Assembly (NCBI GenBank): GCA_900757505.1
Contig: CAAEOE010000087.1
Coordinates: 1 to 23,356 of the forward strand
Source: an uncultured Collinsella sp.
GTDB lineage: Bacteria > Actinomycetota > Coriobacteriia > Coriobacteriales > Coriobacteriaceae
Reading direction: 5' to 3'
DNA: 23,356 nucleotides
The position numbers and the translations under genes were made by a program. The notes under the pieces were generated by a model. That model was not told the DNA's origin and searched no databases. It saw nothing but the letters and a program-made list of their open reading frames with translations. Below, piece by piece: positions 15,349-22,407 of the stretch (position 1 is the first letter of the stretch; every line of letters starts with the position of its first letter).

Positions 15349-17295
15349 GTGCGTGTGGCCGGTCACGACAACATTCCAACACTCGCCGAGCAGGTTTCGC
15401 GCGTTCCCACGCAGCCCGGATGTTACCTTTGGAAAGATGCCAAGGGCGATGTCATCTACGTTGGCAAGGCAAAAAACCTGCGTTCCCGTATGCGCCAGTA
15501 CGTGACACTGCAGGATGAGCGTCAAAAGATCCCGCTGATGATGCAGCTGGTGGCGAGCTTTGACTATATCGTGGTGGAGACCGAGCACGAGGCGCTTGTA
15601 CTCGAGCGCAACCTGATCGGCCAGTACCATCCGTACTTTAATGTGGACCTTAAGGACGACAAGAGCTATCCCTTTATCGCTATCACCAAGAGCGACCTGT
15701 ATCCCGCTATCAAATATACGCGCGAGCGTCATAAGCCGGGAACGCGTTATTTTGGTCCCTATACCGATAGCCGTGCGGCACGTGAGACGATAGATACGCT
15801 GCGCAAGGTTATCCCCATCTGCTCCGCATCCTGTGCGGAGTGGCGTCGTTGTCGTCGTATCGTCGAGTCCCACAAGGGCGAGGAAGACATCGTCAATATG
15901 ATTTGCACGCAAAACGGGCGTCCCTGCTTTGACTACCATGTCGGGCGCGGCCCGGGTGCGTGTGTCGGCGCGATTTCTCCTACGGACTATGCCAAGAACG
16001 TCAAGCGTGTCGAGCGCTTTTTGTCGGGCCATCGCAAGGATGTCGTCGACGAGCTGACTTCCGAGATGGCGGATGCCGCCGAGGCGCTCGACTTTGAGCG
16101 CGCTGCCCGCGTCAAACGTCGTTTGGAGGTCATCAGGGGTCTGGACGACCGTCAGCAAGTCGTTTTTCCCTCCAGTGTCGATATCGATGTCATCGGTTTC
16201 TATCGCGAGGAGACCATCTCTGCCGCTTGCGTCTTCGTCGTTCGCGAGGGCCGAACAGTTCGCACCTGCGAGTTCATTCTCGACAAGGGTCTTGATGTTG
16301 ACGAGGAAGAGCTCCAGTCGGGCTTTCTTAAGCGCTATTACGACGAGACGGCTGATATTCCAGCTGAGATAAACCTCTCTGTCGAGCTTGAGGATGCGGA
16401 GGCGCTGGGGGAGTGGCTTGCAGGCAAGCGCGAGCGTTCCTGCCATCTCCATAGGCCGCAGCGTGGCGAAAAGCACCGTTTGCTCGATATGGCATCCAAA
16501 AATGCGCGCCATGCCCTCATGCGCTACATGATGCGAACGGGGTACGCTGACGACCGCACCAATCAAGCGCTCCTGGAGCTCGAAAGCGCGCTGGCGCTGC
16601 CGGCGCCGCCGATGCGTATCGAGTGCTTCGATATCTCGACGCTGCATGGAACCTTTACCGTCGCCTCGATGGTGGTGTTTACCAACGGACGCGCCGACAA
16701 GAGCCAGTACCGTCGTTTTAAAATTCAGGCCGAATTGGACGAGGCAAACGACTTCGTGTCGATGTCCGAGGTTTTGGGACGACGCTATGCTCCCGAGCGC
16801 ATGGCCGACGAGCGCTTTGGCTCGCGCCCCGATTTGCTCGTTGTCGATGGCGGTAAGCCGCAATTGACCGCTGCGATCAAGCAGCTTGAGGCTCTTGGGC
16901 TCGATATACCGGTTTGTGGCTTGGCAAAGGCCGATGAGGAGGTTTTCGTGCCTTGGGACGAGACTCCCGTCGTGCTGCCGACCGGGTCTGCTTCGCTCTA
17001 TCTAATTAAACAGGTGCGCGATGAATCGCACCGTTTTGCAATCACATTCCATCGTGAGTTGCGCGATAAAGCCATGACAGTTTCGGTACTCGATGACGTT
17101 CCAGGCGTGGGACCCACCAGAAAACGTGCCCTTATGCGCCATTTTGGCTCGATGAAGCGTTTGCGCGCGGCGAGCGAGCAAGAGATCGCGGAAGTTCGCG
17201 GCATACCTGCCGATGTTGCCAAGGCGGTCCACGAGGCGCTCGTTGCGTGGAATGCCGAGCGCGCCGAGGCGGCGGCTGACCATTCCGATAGCTAA
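15349..17295 (+). CDS. uvrC: UvrABC excinuclease subunit C (dual-incision nuclease)
   Basis: The 648-residue UvrC cuts DNA on both sides of a lesion bound by UvrB. Domains in order: a GIY-YIG nuclease with GCYLW at 24-28 and YVGKAKNLRSR at 37-47 for the 3' cut; a UVR domain at about 233-268 (ALDFERAARVKRRLE) for UvrB contact; an RNase H-like nuclease for the 5' cut, with D428 in CFDIS, D500 in VVDGGKPQL and H561 in ESHRFA; and a C-terminal helix-hairpin-helix pair at about 584-632. The cysteine region between the first two domains is atypical: C158, C162, C168, C186, C193 and C205 are present, but the usual Cys in the GRC motif is Gly201. GTG 15349 immediately follows the murJ stop; GTG 15355 is an alternative. 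Both have a weak ribosome site, so coupling to murJ is likely. Confidence 0.97.
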   Translation: MRVAGHDNIPTLAEQVSRVPTQPGCYLWKDAKGDVIYVGKAKNLRSRMRQYVTLQDERQKIPLMMQLVASFDYIVVETEHEALVLERNLIGQYHPYFNVDLKDDKSYPFIAITKSDLYPAIKYTRERHKPGTRYFGPYTDSRAARETIDTLRKVIPICSASCAEWRRCRRIVESHKGEEDIVNMICTQNGRPCFDYHVGRGPGACVGAISPTDYAKNVKRVERFLSGHRKDVVDELTSEMADAAEALDFERAARVKRRLEVIRGLDDRQQVVFPSSVDIDVIGFYREETISAACVFVVREGRTVRTCEFILDKGLDVDEEELQSGFLKRYYDETADIPAEINLSVELEDAEALGEWLAGKRERSCHLHRPQRGEKHRLLDMASKNARHALMRYMMRTGYADDRTNQALLELESALALPAPPMRIECFDISTLHGTFTVASMVVFTNGRADKSQYRRFKIQAELDEANDFVSMSEVLGRRYAPERMADERFGSRPDLLVVDGGKPQLTAAIKQLEALGLDIPVCGLAKADEEVFVPWDETPVVLPTGSASLYLIKQVRDESHRFAITFHRELRDKAMTVSVLDDVPGVGPTRKRALMRHFGSMKRLRAASEQEIAEVRGIPADVAKAVHEALVAWNAERAEAAADHSDS

Positions 17296-17319
17296 ACACG
17301 AGCCTAAACTACTGATATA

Positions 17320-17364
17320 CATGATTGCGTGATTTTCAACCATTTATTTCGCCATGATTGCATG
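17320..17364. repeat. Pair of 12-base direct repeats upstream of the transporter operon
   Basis: CATGATTGCGTG (17320-17331) and CATGATTGCATG (17353-17364) differ at one base and start 33 bases apart, close to three helical turns. The second copy has CATG-N4-CATG dyad symmetry. They lie upstream of the candidate promoter, where regulator sites are common, but no family can be named. Confidence 0.4.
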
Positions 17365-17400
17365 CTGGTTTCGGGTTTTATTAACGCTAAAACGTTTGAC

Positions 17401-17428
17401 TAGTCATGGTGAACAACCCTGCTATCCT
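17401..17428 (+). promoter_or_regulatory. Candidate promoter of the peptide transporter operon
   Basis: TAGTCA (17401-17406) and TATCCT (17423-17428) are 16 bases apart and the -10 box is preceded by TGC, an extended -10 motif. TTGACT at 17396-17401 overlaps the -35. A start near 17435 would give a leader of about 225 bases holding the structures described next. A rival pair, TTGGGT (17564-17569) and TATATA (17586-17591), would start downstream of them. Confidence 0.45.
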
Positions 17429-17459
17429 GCGGGTTGACGAAGACTGATATCTCACCTCG

Positions 17460-17542
17460 CCGATACATACTGTCTGGCGAATCATTTGTCAATGAATTCG
17501 GTGAACGGTAGTAAATACCGTTCAAGCGTATGTATGTATCGG
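17460..17542 (+). promoter_or_regulatory. Structured leader: potential three-way junction upstream of the peptide transporter operon
   Basis: Three compatible inverted repeats are nested here. P1 pairs CCGATACATAC (17460-17470) with GTATGTATCGG (17532-17542), 11 perfect base pairs. Inside it, P2 pairs GAATCATT (17479-17486) with AATGAATTC (17491-17499), 8 pairs with one bulged A and a TGTC loop. P3 pairs TGAACGGTA (17502-17510) with TACCGTTCA (17516-17524), 9 perfect pairs with a GTAAA loop. The joining segments are 8, 2 and 7 bases. As RNA this makes a compact three-way junction. I see no sequence hallmark of the purine, TPP, cyclic-di-GMP, lysine or T-box classes. As DNA, the repeats could be protein-binding sites instead. 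The ligand or protein is unknown. Confidence 0.55.
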
Positions 17543-17607
17543 TCGCCGAGCGCGGCACCTCAGTTGGGTTCGTCGGTAGGTAAGGTATATATCGTCCGCA
17601 AGTTGCG

Positions 17608-17631
17608 CGGGGGCACGTCTAGGTGCTCCCG
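17608..17631 (+). promoter_or_regulatory. Leader hairpin just upstream of the binding-protein gene
   Basis: A 9-bp stem (17608-17616 with 17623-17631, one G-T pair) closes a GTCTAG loop. It ends 19 bases before the AGGAGA ribosome site (17651-17656). No U tract follows, so it is not a plain terminator; it may affect ribosome access or RNA stability together with the upstream junction. Confidence 0.5.
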
Positions 17632-17660
17632 GGTAAGATTCTCTATTGATAGGAGAAGAC

Positions 17661-19274
17661 ATGGCCATCATCAACAAGGGTATGTCCAGGCGTTCGTTCC
17701 TCGGCCTCACCGGCAGCGTCGCTGCTGTCGCAGGGCTTGGTCTCACCGGCTGCGGTGGCAGCTCTAGCGACGAGGGTTCCGCTTCCGGTTCCACCGATTC
17801 CGCCAACCGTGGCGGCGGCGTGATCACCGCTGGTTCCGCTTACGCTCCGTCTAGCTTCGATCCCGCCAGCACCGGCTCCGCTGTGGGCCTGGGTGCTAAC
17901 TGGCACGTCGTCGAGGGCCTCTACGGCATCGATTACCACGACTACAGCACCTTCAACGAGCTCGCCACCGACGATCCCAAGTCTGTGGACGACACCACTT
18001 TCGAGGTCACCATCCGCAAGGGCGCCAAGTTCTCCGATGGCACCGAGGTCACCGCTGACGATGTCGTTGCTTCCTACACCGCTTGCGCCGCTTCCGCTAC
18101 CTATGCTCCGTTCTTCCAGCCCTTCGAGTCCATCGAGGCCAAGGACGCCAGCACCGTGACGGTCAAGACCAAGGTCCCCAACTTCTCCCTGCTCAAGGAT
18201 CGTCTGGCCATCGTCCGCGTTACCCCGGCCACCCAGACCGAGGAGGATCGCGCCAAGCAGCCGATCGGCTCCGGCCCCTGGATGTACGACTCTATCTCCG
18301 ATACCGAGATTACCCTGGTTCCCAACCCCGAGTACAACGGTGAGTATGCTGCCGAGGATAAGAAGATCCAGTACAGCATCCTGACCGACCCCACCGCTCG
18401 CGTTACCGCTCAGCAGGAGGGCTCCACGCTCGTTATGGAGCTCGTTACCGCTGACGCCGTCGACCAGCTCGAGAGCGCCGGCTGCAAGATCGATAACGTT
18501 CAGGGTTTCGGCACCCGCTTCATCATGTTCAACGTCGCCAAGGAGCCTTGGAACAACGTCAAGGTCCGTCAGGCTGTCATGTATGCGCTCGACACCGAGA
18601 AGATGGTCAGCAACACCTTCGCCGGCCTTGCCACCGCTGCCAGCTGTTACCTGCCCAAGAGCTTCACCAACTATCATGAGGCTTCCACGGTGTACAAGAC
18701 CGACGCCAAGAAGGCTAAGAAGCTCATTGAGGAGTCTGGCATCACCCCGGGTGCCATCACCCTGCGCACCACCGACAACGAGCAGATTAAGGGCATGGCC
18801 GCCCAGGTCAAGAACGACCTCGACGCTCTCGGCTTCGATGTGACCATCCAGACCGATACCTCGCCGGCCACCTACGCTGCCATCGACGGCGGCGAGGCCT
18901 ACGATATCCTCCTTGCCCCTGGCGATCCTTCCTGCTTCGGCGCCGACCCCGACCTGCTGCTCAACTGGTGGTACGGCGACAACGTCTGGATGCAGACCCG
19001 TTGCCCGTGGAAGGAGTCCGCTGAGTGGCAGAAGCTCCACGGTCTCATGGACGAGGCTCTTGCCGCCGAGGGCGACGAGCAGCAGAAGAAGTGGAACGAG
19101 TGCTTCGACATCATTGCTGACAACGCCGTTCTGTACCCCGTTGTCCACGTCAAGACCGTCTCCGCTTCCTGGGACGATCCGTCCACCGCGCCCAACGGCG
19201 AGGCCCTCGATGGCTTCAAGGGCATCGGCACGACGAGCATGTCCTTCAGGGGCGTTGCGACCGTCAAGGCGTAA
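17661..19274 (+). CDS. ABC transporter substrate-binding lipoprotein, SBP_bac_5 family (oligopeptide type)
   Basis: The 537-residue protein should capture peptides (or another family-5 ligand) outside the membrane and hand them to the permeases. Its signal region has both a twin-arginine motif (SRRSFLGL, R10-R11) and a lipobox LTGC with C31, followed by a Gly/Ser/Asp linker, so it is probably exported by Tat and lipid-anchored. The mature part has the family pattern: an early SFDPA segment, IRKGAKFSDGTEVTADDVVASYT, PIGSGPW, and VRQAVMYALDTEKM. ATG 17661 follows AGGAGA; an internal ATG at residue 8 (MSRRSF) is possible. Codon use is strongly biased to AAG, GAG, GGC, ATC and TCC, which suggests high expression. 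It is the first gene of the operon, behind a long structured leader. The ligand cannot be read from the sequence. Confidence 0.93.
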   Translation: MAIINKGMSRRSFLGLTGSVAAVAGLGLTGCGGSSSDEGSASGSTDSANRGGGVITAGSAYAPSSFDPASTGSAVGLGANWHVVEGLYGIDYHDYSTFNELATDDPKSVDDTTFEVTIRKGAKFSDGTEVTADDVVASYTACAASATYAPFFQPFESIEAKDASTVTVKTKVPNFSLLKDRLAIVRVTPATQTEEDRAKQPIGSGPWMYDSISDTEITLVPNPEYNGEYAAEDKKIQYSILTDPTARVTAQQEGSTLVMELVTADAVDQLESAGCKIDNVQGFGTRFIMFNVAKEPWNNVKVRQAVMYALDTEKMVSNTFAGLATAASCYLPKSFTNYHEASTVYKTDAKKAKKLIEESGITPGAITLRTTDNEQIKGMAAQVKNDLDALGFDVTIQTDTSPATYAAIDGGEAYDILLAPGDPSCFGADPDLLLNWWYGDNVWMQTRCPWKESAEWQKLHGLMDEALAAEGDEQQKKWNECFDIIADNAVLYPVVHVKTVSASWDDPSTAPNGEALDGFKGIGTTSMSFRGVATVKA

Positions 19275-19322
19275 GACTCGCTTGAGTCTGTATGCAGGAT
19301 GTCGGTCGTTGGGACCGTATCC
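19274..19322 (+). other. Two hairpins right after the binding-protein gene
   Basis: A 6-bp hairpin (19274-19279 with 19284-19289) begins on the last base of the stop codon. A second (19297-19307 with 19313-19322) pairs GGAT/ATCC and CGGTC/GACCG across a small internal loop. They may protect the 3' end of the binding-protein mRNA from decay. Neither has a U tract. Confidence 0.45.
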
Positions 19323-19339
19323 TCATAGTTGAAACAAAG

Positions 19340-19369
19340 ACCCGGGCGGCAATGATGTCGCTCGGGTCT
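19340..19369 (+). terminator. Intercistronic hairpin, possible partial terminator
   Basis: A 10-bp stem (19340-19349 with 19360-19369, one G-T pair) encloses a 10-base loop and is followed by TTGTAATG. It lies between the binding-protein gene and the first permease gene. A leaky stop here would give the usual excess of binding protein over permease. Confidence 0.6.
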
Positions 19370-19431
19370 TGTAATGAGTATCCGTACTCATATACCAGTT
19401 GGTCCTACCGACAAAAGAAAGGGGAGAGAAC

Positions 19432-20388
19432 GTGAACAACTTGCTACGTTTGATTGGAAGGCGTCTTGTGGCGCTGCCGATCATGGCATTGGGCGTCACC
19501 GTCCTGGTGTTCTTCCTTATGTCGTTCTCCAAGACCGACCCCGCCTACACGGCGTTGGGTGACGGTGCCTCGCCCGAGGCGGTTGCCGAGTACCATGAGA
19601 AGTATGGTCTGGACGACCCCTGGCCCGTGCGCTACGTGCGCTATATGGGCGATTTGATCCATGGCGACATGGGCACCTATGGTGCTGCTCGCAACTCCGT
19701 TGCCAAGCGCATCTCCACGGCCCTGCCCGTCACGATGCAGCTGACCTTTATCGGTCTTGCCATCGGTGCGGTCGTTTCGTTTTTGCTCGGCGTCATTGCG
19801 GCACTATATCGCGACAAATGGCCGGACCAAGTGATCCGCGTCTTTTCCATCGCCGGCTTGGCAACCCCGTCGTTCTGGCTTGCCGTTCTGTTGATCCTGC
19901 TGTTCTCTTCCTACCTTAAGGTGCTCCCGGCATCGGGTGCTCTGCCTCACTTCACCACGAATCCGGTTGGCTATCTGGGACGTATGATCATGCCCGCTAT
20001 CGCCTTGGCATTTCCGCTGACAGGCCAGATGACTCGTATCGTGCGTACCGCCATGGTCGAGGAGCTCGACAAGGATTATGTCCGTATGGCTCGCGGCGCC
20101 GGCGTTCCCGAGAAGGTCGTCGTCGGCATCAACGTTCTTCGCAATGCGCTGATCACCCCGGTCACCACCCTCGGTCTTAAGATCGGTTACCTCATGGGCG
20201 GCGCCGTCGTCATCGAGGTTATCTTCAACCTCCCCGGCATGGGCACCGCGATTCTGCAGGGCGTTCAAGGCAACGAGGCGAACCTGGTTCAGGGCGTCGT
20301 TATCGTCGTTGCTCTTGCCTTCATCATCATCAACATCGTGGTTGACATGCTCTACCTGCTCATCAACCCGCGCATCAGGACGGTGTAG
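19432..20388 (+). CDS. Oligopeptide-type ABC transporter permease, OppB/DppB-like
   Basis: The 318-residue inner-membrane permease has about six hydrophobic segments (about 13-31, 101-124, 142-163, 185-200, 248-268 and 287-310) and the long extracytoplasmic loop after the first, as in OppB. The cytoplasmic coupling motif lies at about 209-245, with DYVRMARGAG followed by VLRNALITP. The GTG at 19432 is chosen because AAAGGGGAGA lies just upstream; the 11 codons that extend the frame upstream have no ribosome site. The next gene starts three bases after the stop. It should pair with the permease half of that fused protein to form the channel. Confidence 0.95.
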   Translation: MNNLLRLIGRRLVALPIMALGVTVLVFFLMSFSKTDPAYTALGDGASPEAVAEYHEKYGLDDPWPVRYVRYMGDLIHGDMGTYGAARNSVAKRISTALPVTMQLTFIGLAIGAVVSFLLGVIAALYRDKWPDQVIRVFSIAGLATPSFWLAVLLILLFSSYLKVLPASGALPHFTTNPVGYLGRMIMPAIALAFPLTGQMTRIVRTAMVEELDKDYVRMARGAGVPEKVVVGINVLRNALITPVTTLGLKIGYLMGGAVVIEVIFNLPGMGTAILQGVQGNEANLVQGVVIVVALAFIIINIVVDMLYLLINPRIRTV

Positions 20389-20391
20389 ATT

Positions 20392-22407
20392 ATGGTAAAG
20401 ATTCGAGAGAAGCAAACCGAGCAGCTCGAGAAGGCTGCCTCCAAGGGGCTCAAGCTCGGTGGCTGGAAGAAGATGACGTTGTCTTCTAAGATTGCCGCCG
20501 TCGTGCTGGTGCTGGTCGCCCTGACTGCGATTCTGGCGCCCCTTCTTGCCCCCTATAGCCCGGTCGAGATCTTTACGGCTCGCCAGGCTCCCGGCAACGG
20601 ATTTATCTTCGGTACCGACGATAAGGGTCGCGACATTCTGTCGCGTATGCTCTACGGTGGTCGTTACTCGCTGATTATCGGCTTTGGCGCCACCGCCATG
20701 GCTCTGGTCTGCGGCTCGGTCGTGGGCGCCCTTGCAGCGGTTTCGCGCAAGGCCGTCTCCGAGACGATCATGCGTATCTTGGACATCATCATGTCCATCC
20801 CGGGCATCGCCCTCGCGGCCGTCTTCGTCTCCATCCTGGGCAACTCCGTGCCGTCGATCATCTTCGCCATCGGCTTTATGTACACTCCGCAGATTGCCCG
20901 TATCGTACGCGCCAACATCGTGTCCGAGTACGGCGAGGACTATGTCCGCGCGGTCATCGTTTCCGGCGCCAAGGCTCCGTGGATTTTGATCAAGCATGTT
21001 CTGCGTAACTGCATCGCCCCGATCATGGTCTTTACCGTTACCCTGGTCGCCGACGCCATCATCTTCGAGGCCTCGCTGACCTTCATCGGCGCTGGTATCC
21101 AGGAGCCCACCGCTACCTGGGGCAACATCCTCGCCGACGCCCGCGGCGGCGTGCTCGCTGGCCGTTGGTGGCAGGCGCTGTTCCCGGGCCTGGCCATCAT
21201 GATCACCTGCCTGGCGCTCAACATCCTCTCCGAGGGCATTACCGACGCCATGGCCGCTGCTCCCTCCGCCGCCCTGGATCCGACCGATTCCTCCAAGCGT
21301 CGCGAGGCCGACCTGCTGGTCTCCGACCCCGTTCGCGCCTACAAGGAGCAGGCCCAGTCCCTCTCCGCTCGCCTTGGCGCCCTGCGCGATGTCGAGCTCA
21401 AGCGTGACGATCGCCATGTGCCCGACGAGTCTGTCGAACCGATTCTCTCGGTCCGTGACTTCTGCATCCAGTTTGAGCATCACGGTGATATCAACGTCGT
21501 CGACCATGTCAACTTTGACGTCCGTCCTGGTCAGACCATGGGCCTGGTGGGCGAGTCCGGTTGCGGTAAGTCCATCACCACGCTGGCCATCATGGGCCTG
21601 ACCGATGAGGACGAGCACCTTTCCGGCGAGGTCCTCTGGGAGGGCCGTGACCTGCTCAAGATGAGCAAGAAGGAGTGGTTCGGCCTGCGCGGTACCGATA
21701 TCGCTATGGTCTATCAGGACGCCCTGTCCTCGCTCAACCCTTCCATGCTCATCTCTGCCCAGATGAAGCAGCTCACCAAGCGCGGCGGAACCCGCAGCGC
21801 CGAGGAGCTCCTGGAGCTCGTCGGCCTCGATCCCAAGCGCACGCTCGAGAGCTATCCGCACGAGCTTTCCGGCGGCCAGCGTCAGCGTGTTCTGATCGCT
21901 ATGGCCCTTACCCGCGACCCCAAGCTGGTCATCTGCGACGAGCCCACGACCGCTCTGGACGTTACCGTCCAGAAGCAGGTCATCAAGCTGCTCAACGATC
22001 TTCAGGCCAAACTCGGCTTTGCCATGATCTTCGTTTCGCATGACCTGGCTCTGGTCGCCGAGGTTGCCCATAACATCACGGTTATGTACGCCGGTCAGGT
22101 TATCGAGCAGGCGCCCACCAAGGAGCTGCTCACTAACCCGATTCACGAGTACACCCGCGGTCTTCTGGGTTCCGTTCTGTCTATCGAGAGCGGTTCGGGC
22201 CGCCTGCACCAGGTGCCCGGCGCCGTTCCGAGCCCGCGCGATTTCCCCAAGGGCGATCGCTTCGCGCCCCGCTCGAGCCACCCGCGTATTGGCCTGGACA
22301 CCCGTCCGGTCTTCAAGCGCGTGCCCGGCACCGAGCACTTCTATTCCGAGCTCCCCGACGAGGTGCTCAAGGCAAATGGTTTGACCCCTCACGCGGAGGT
22401 GATGTAG
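20392..22407 (+). CDS. Fused ABC transporter permease (OppC-like) and ATPase (OppD-like)
   Basis: The 671-residue protein joins two subunits that are usually separate. Residues 1-290 are an OppC-like permease with a first membrane segment at about 34-54, a GTDDKGRDILSRMLYGGR motif at 74-91, and the coupling loop EDYVRAVIVSGAKA at 182-195. A charged linker of about 55 residues follows. Residues 348-600 are an ATPase: Walker A GESGCGKS at 387-394, Q442, signature LSGGQRQR at 492-499, Walker B LVICDE at 512-517, and H550. The C-terminal OppD extension is present, but the cysteines of its usual GC-x-F-x-x-RC motif are Asp622 and Ser628 (GDRFAPRS). The fusion is in frame with no sign of a sequencing error: the linker is coding-like with the same codon bias. 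It needs OppF-like partner 22408-23235. Confidence 0.95.
   Translation: MVKIREKQTEQLEKAASKGLKLGGWKKMTLSSKIAAVVLVLVALTAILAPLLAPYSPVEIFTARQAPGNGFIFGTDDKGRDILSRMLYGGRYSLIIGFGATAMALVCGSVVGALAAVSRKAVSETIMRILDIIMSIPGIALAAVFVSILGNSVPSIIFAIGFMYTPQIARIVRANIVSEYGEDYVRAVIVSGAKAPWILIKHVLRNCIAPIMVFTVTLVADAIIFEASLTFIGAGIQEPTATWGNILADARGGVLAGRWWQALFPGLAIMITCLALNILSEGITDAMAAAPSAALDPTDSSKRREADLLVSDPVRAYKEQAQSLSARLGALRDVELKRDDRHVPDESVEPILSVRDFCIQFEHHGDINVVDHVNFDVRPGQTMGLVGESGCGKSITTLAIMGLTDEDEHLSGEVLWEGRDLLKMSKKEWFGLRGTDIAMVYQDALSSLNPSMLISAQMKQLTKRGGTRSAEELLELVGLDPKRTLESYPHELSGGQRQRVLIAMALTRDPKLVICDEPTTALDVTVQKQVIKLLNDLQAKLGFAMIFVSHDLALVAEVAHNITVMYAGQVIEQAPTKELLTNPIHEYTRGLLGSVLSIESGSGRLHQVPGAVPSPRDFPKGDRFAPRSSHPRIGLDTRPVFKRVPGTEHFYSELPDEVLKANGLTPHAEVM

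Noticed and set aside
15079..16863. Minus-strand open frame of 594 codons across the murJ/uvrC boundary
   Set aside because: It spans two certain genes on the other strand, has no ribosome site of note and no recognisable motif.
17502..17524. Inverted repeat GAACGGTA/TACCGTTC considered as a LexA box
   Set aside because: The arms are GAAC and GTTC but the spacing is far too wide for CGAAC-N4-GTTCG, and it fits better as the P3 hairpin of the leader.
17543..17660. T-box riboswitch in the transporter leader
   Set aside because: No TGGNACCGCG-type antiterminator sequence and no U-tract terminator are present; the downstream gene is a peptide transporter rather than a tRNA ligase.
17643..19148. 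Minus-strand open frame of 501 codons opposite the binding-protein gene
   Set aside because: Gly/Val/Leu-rich shadow translation with no motif; the plus-strand binding protein has a full signal peptide and family motifs.
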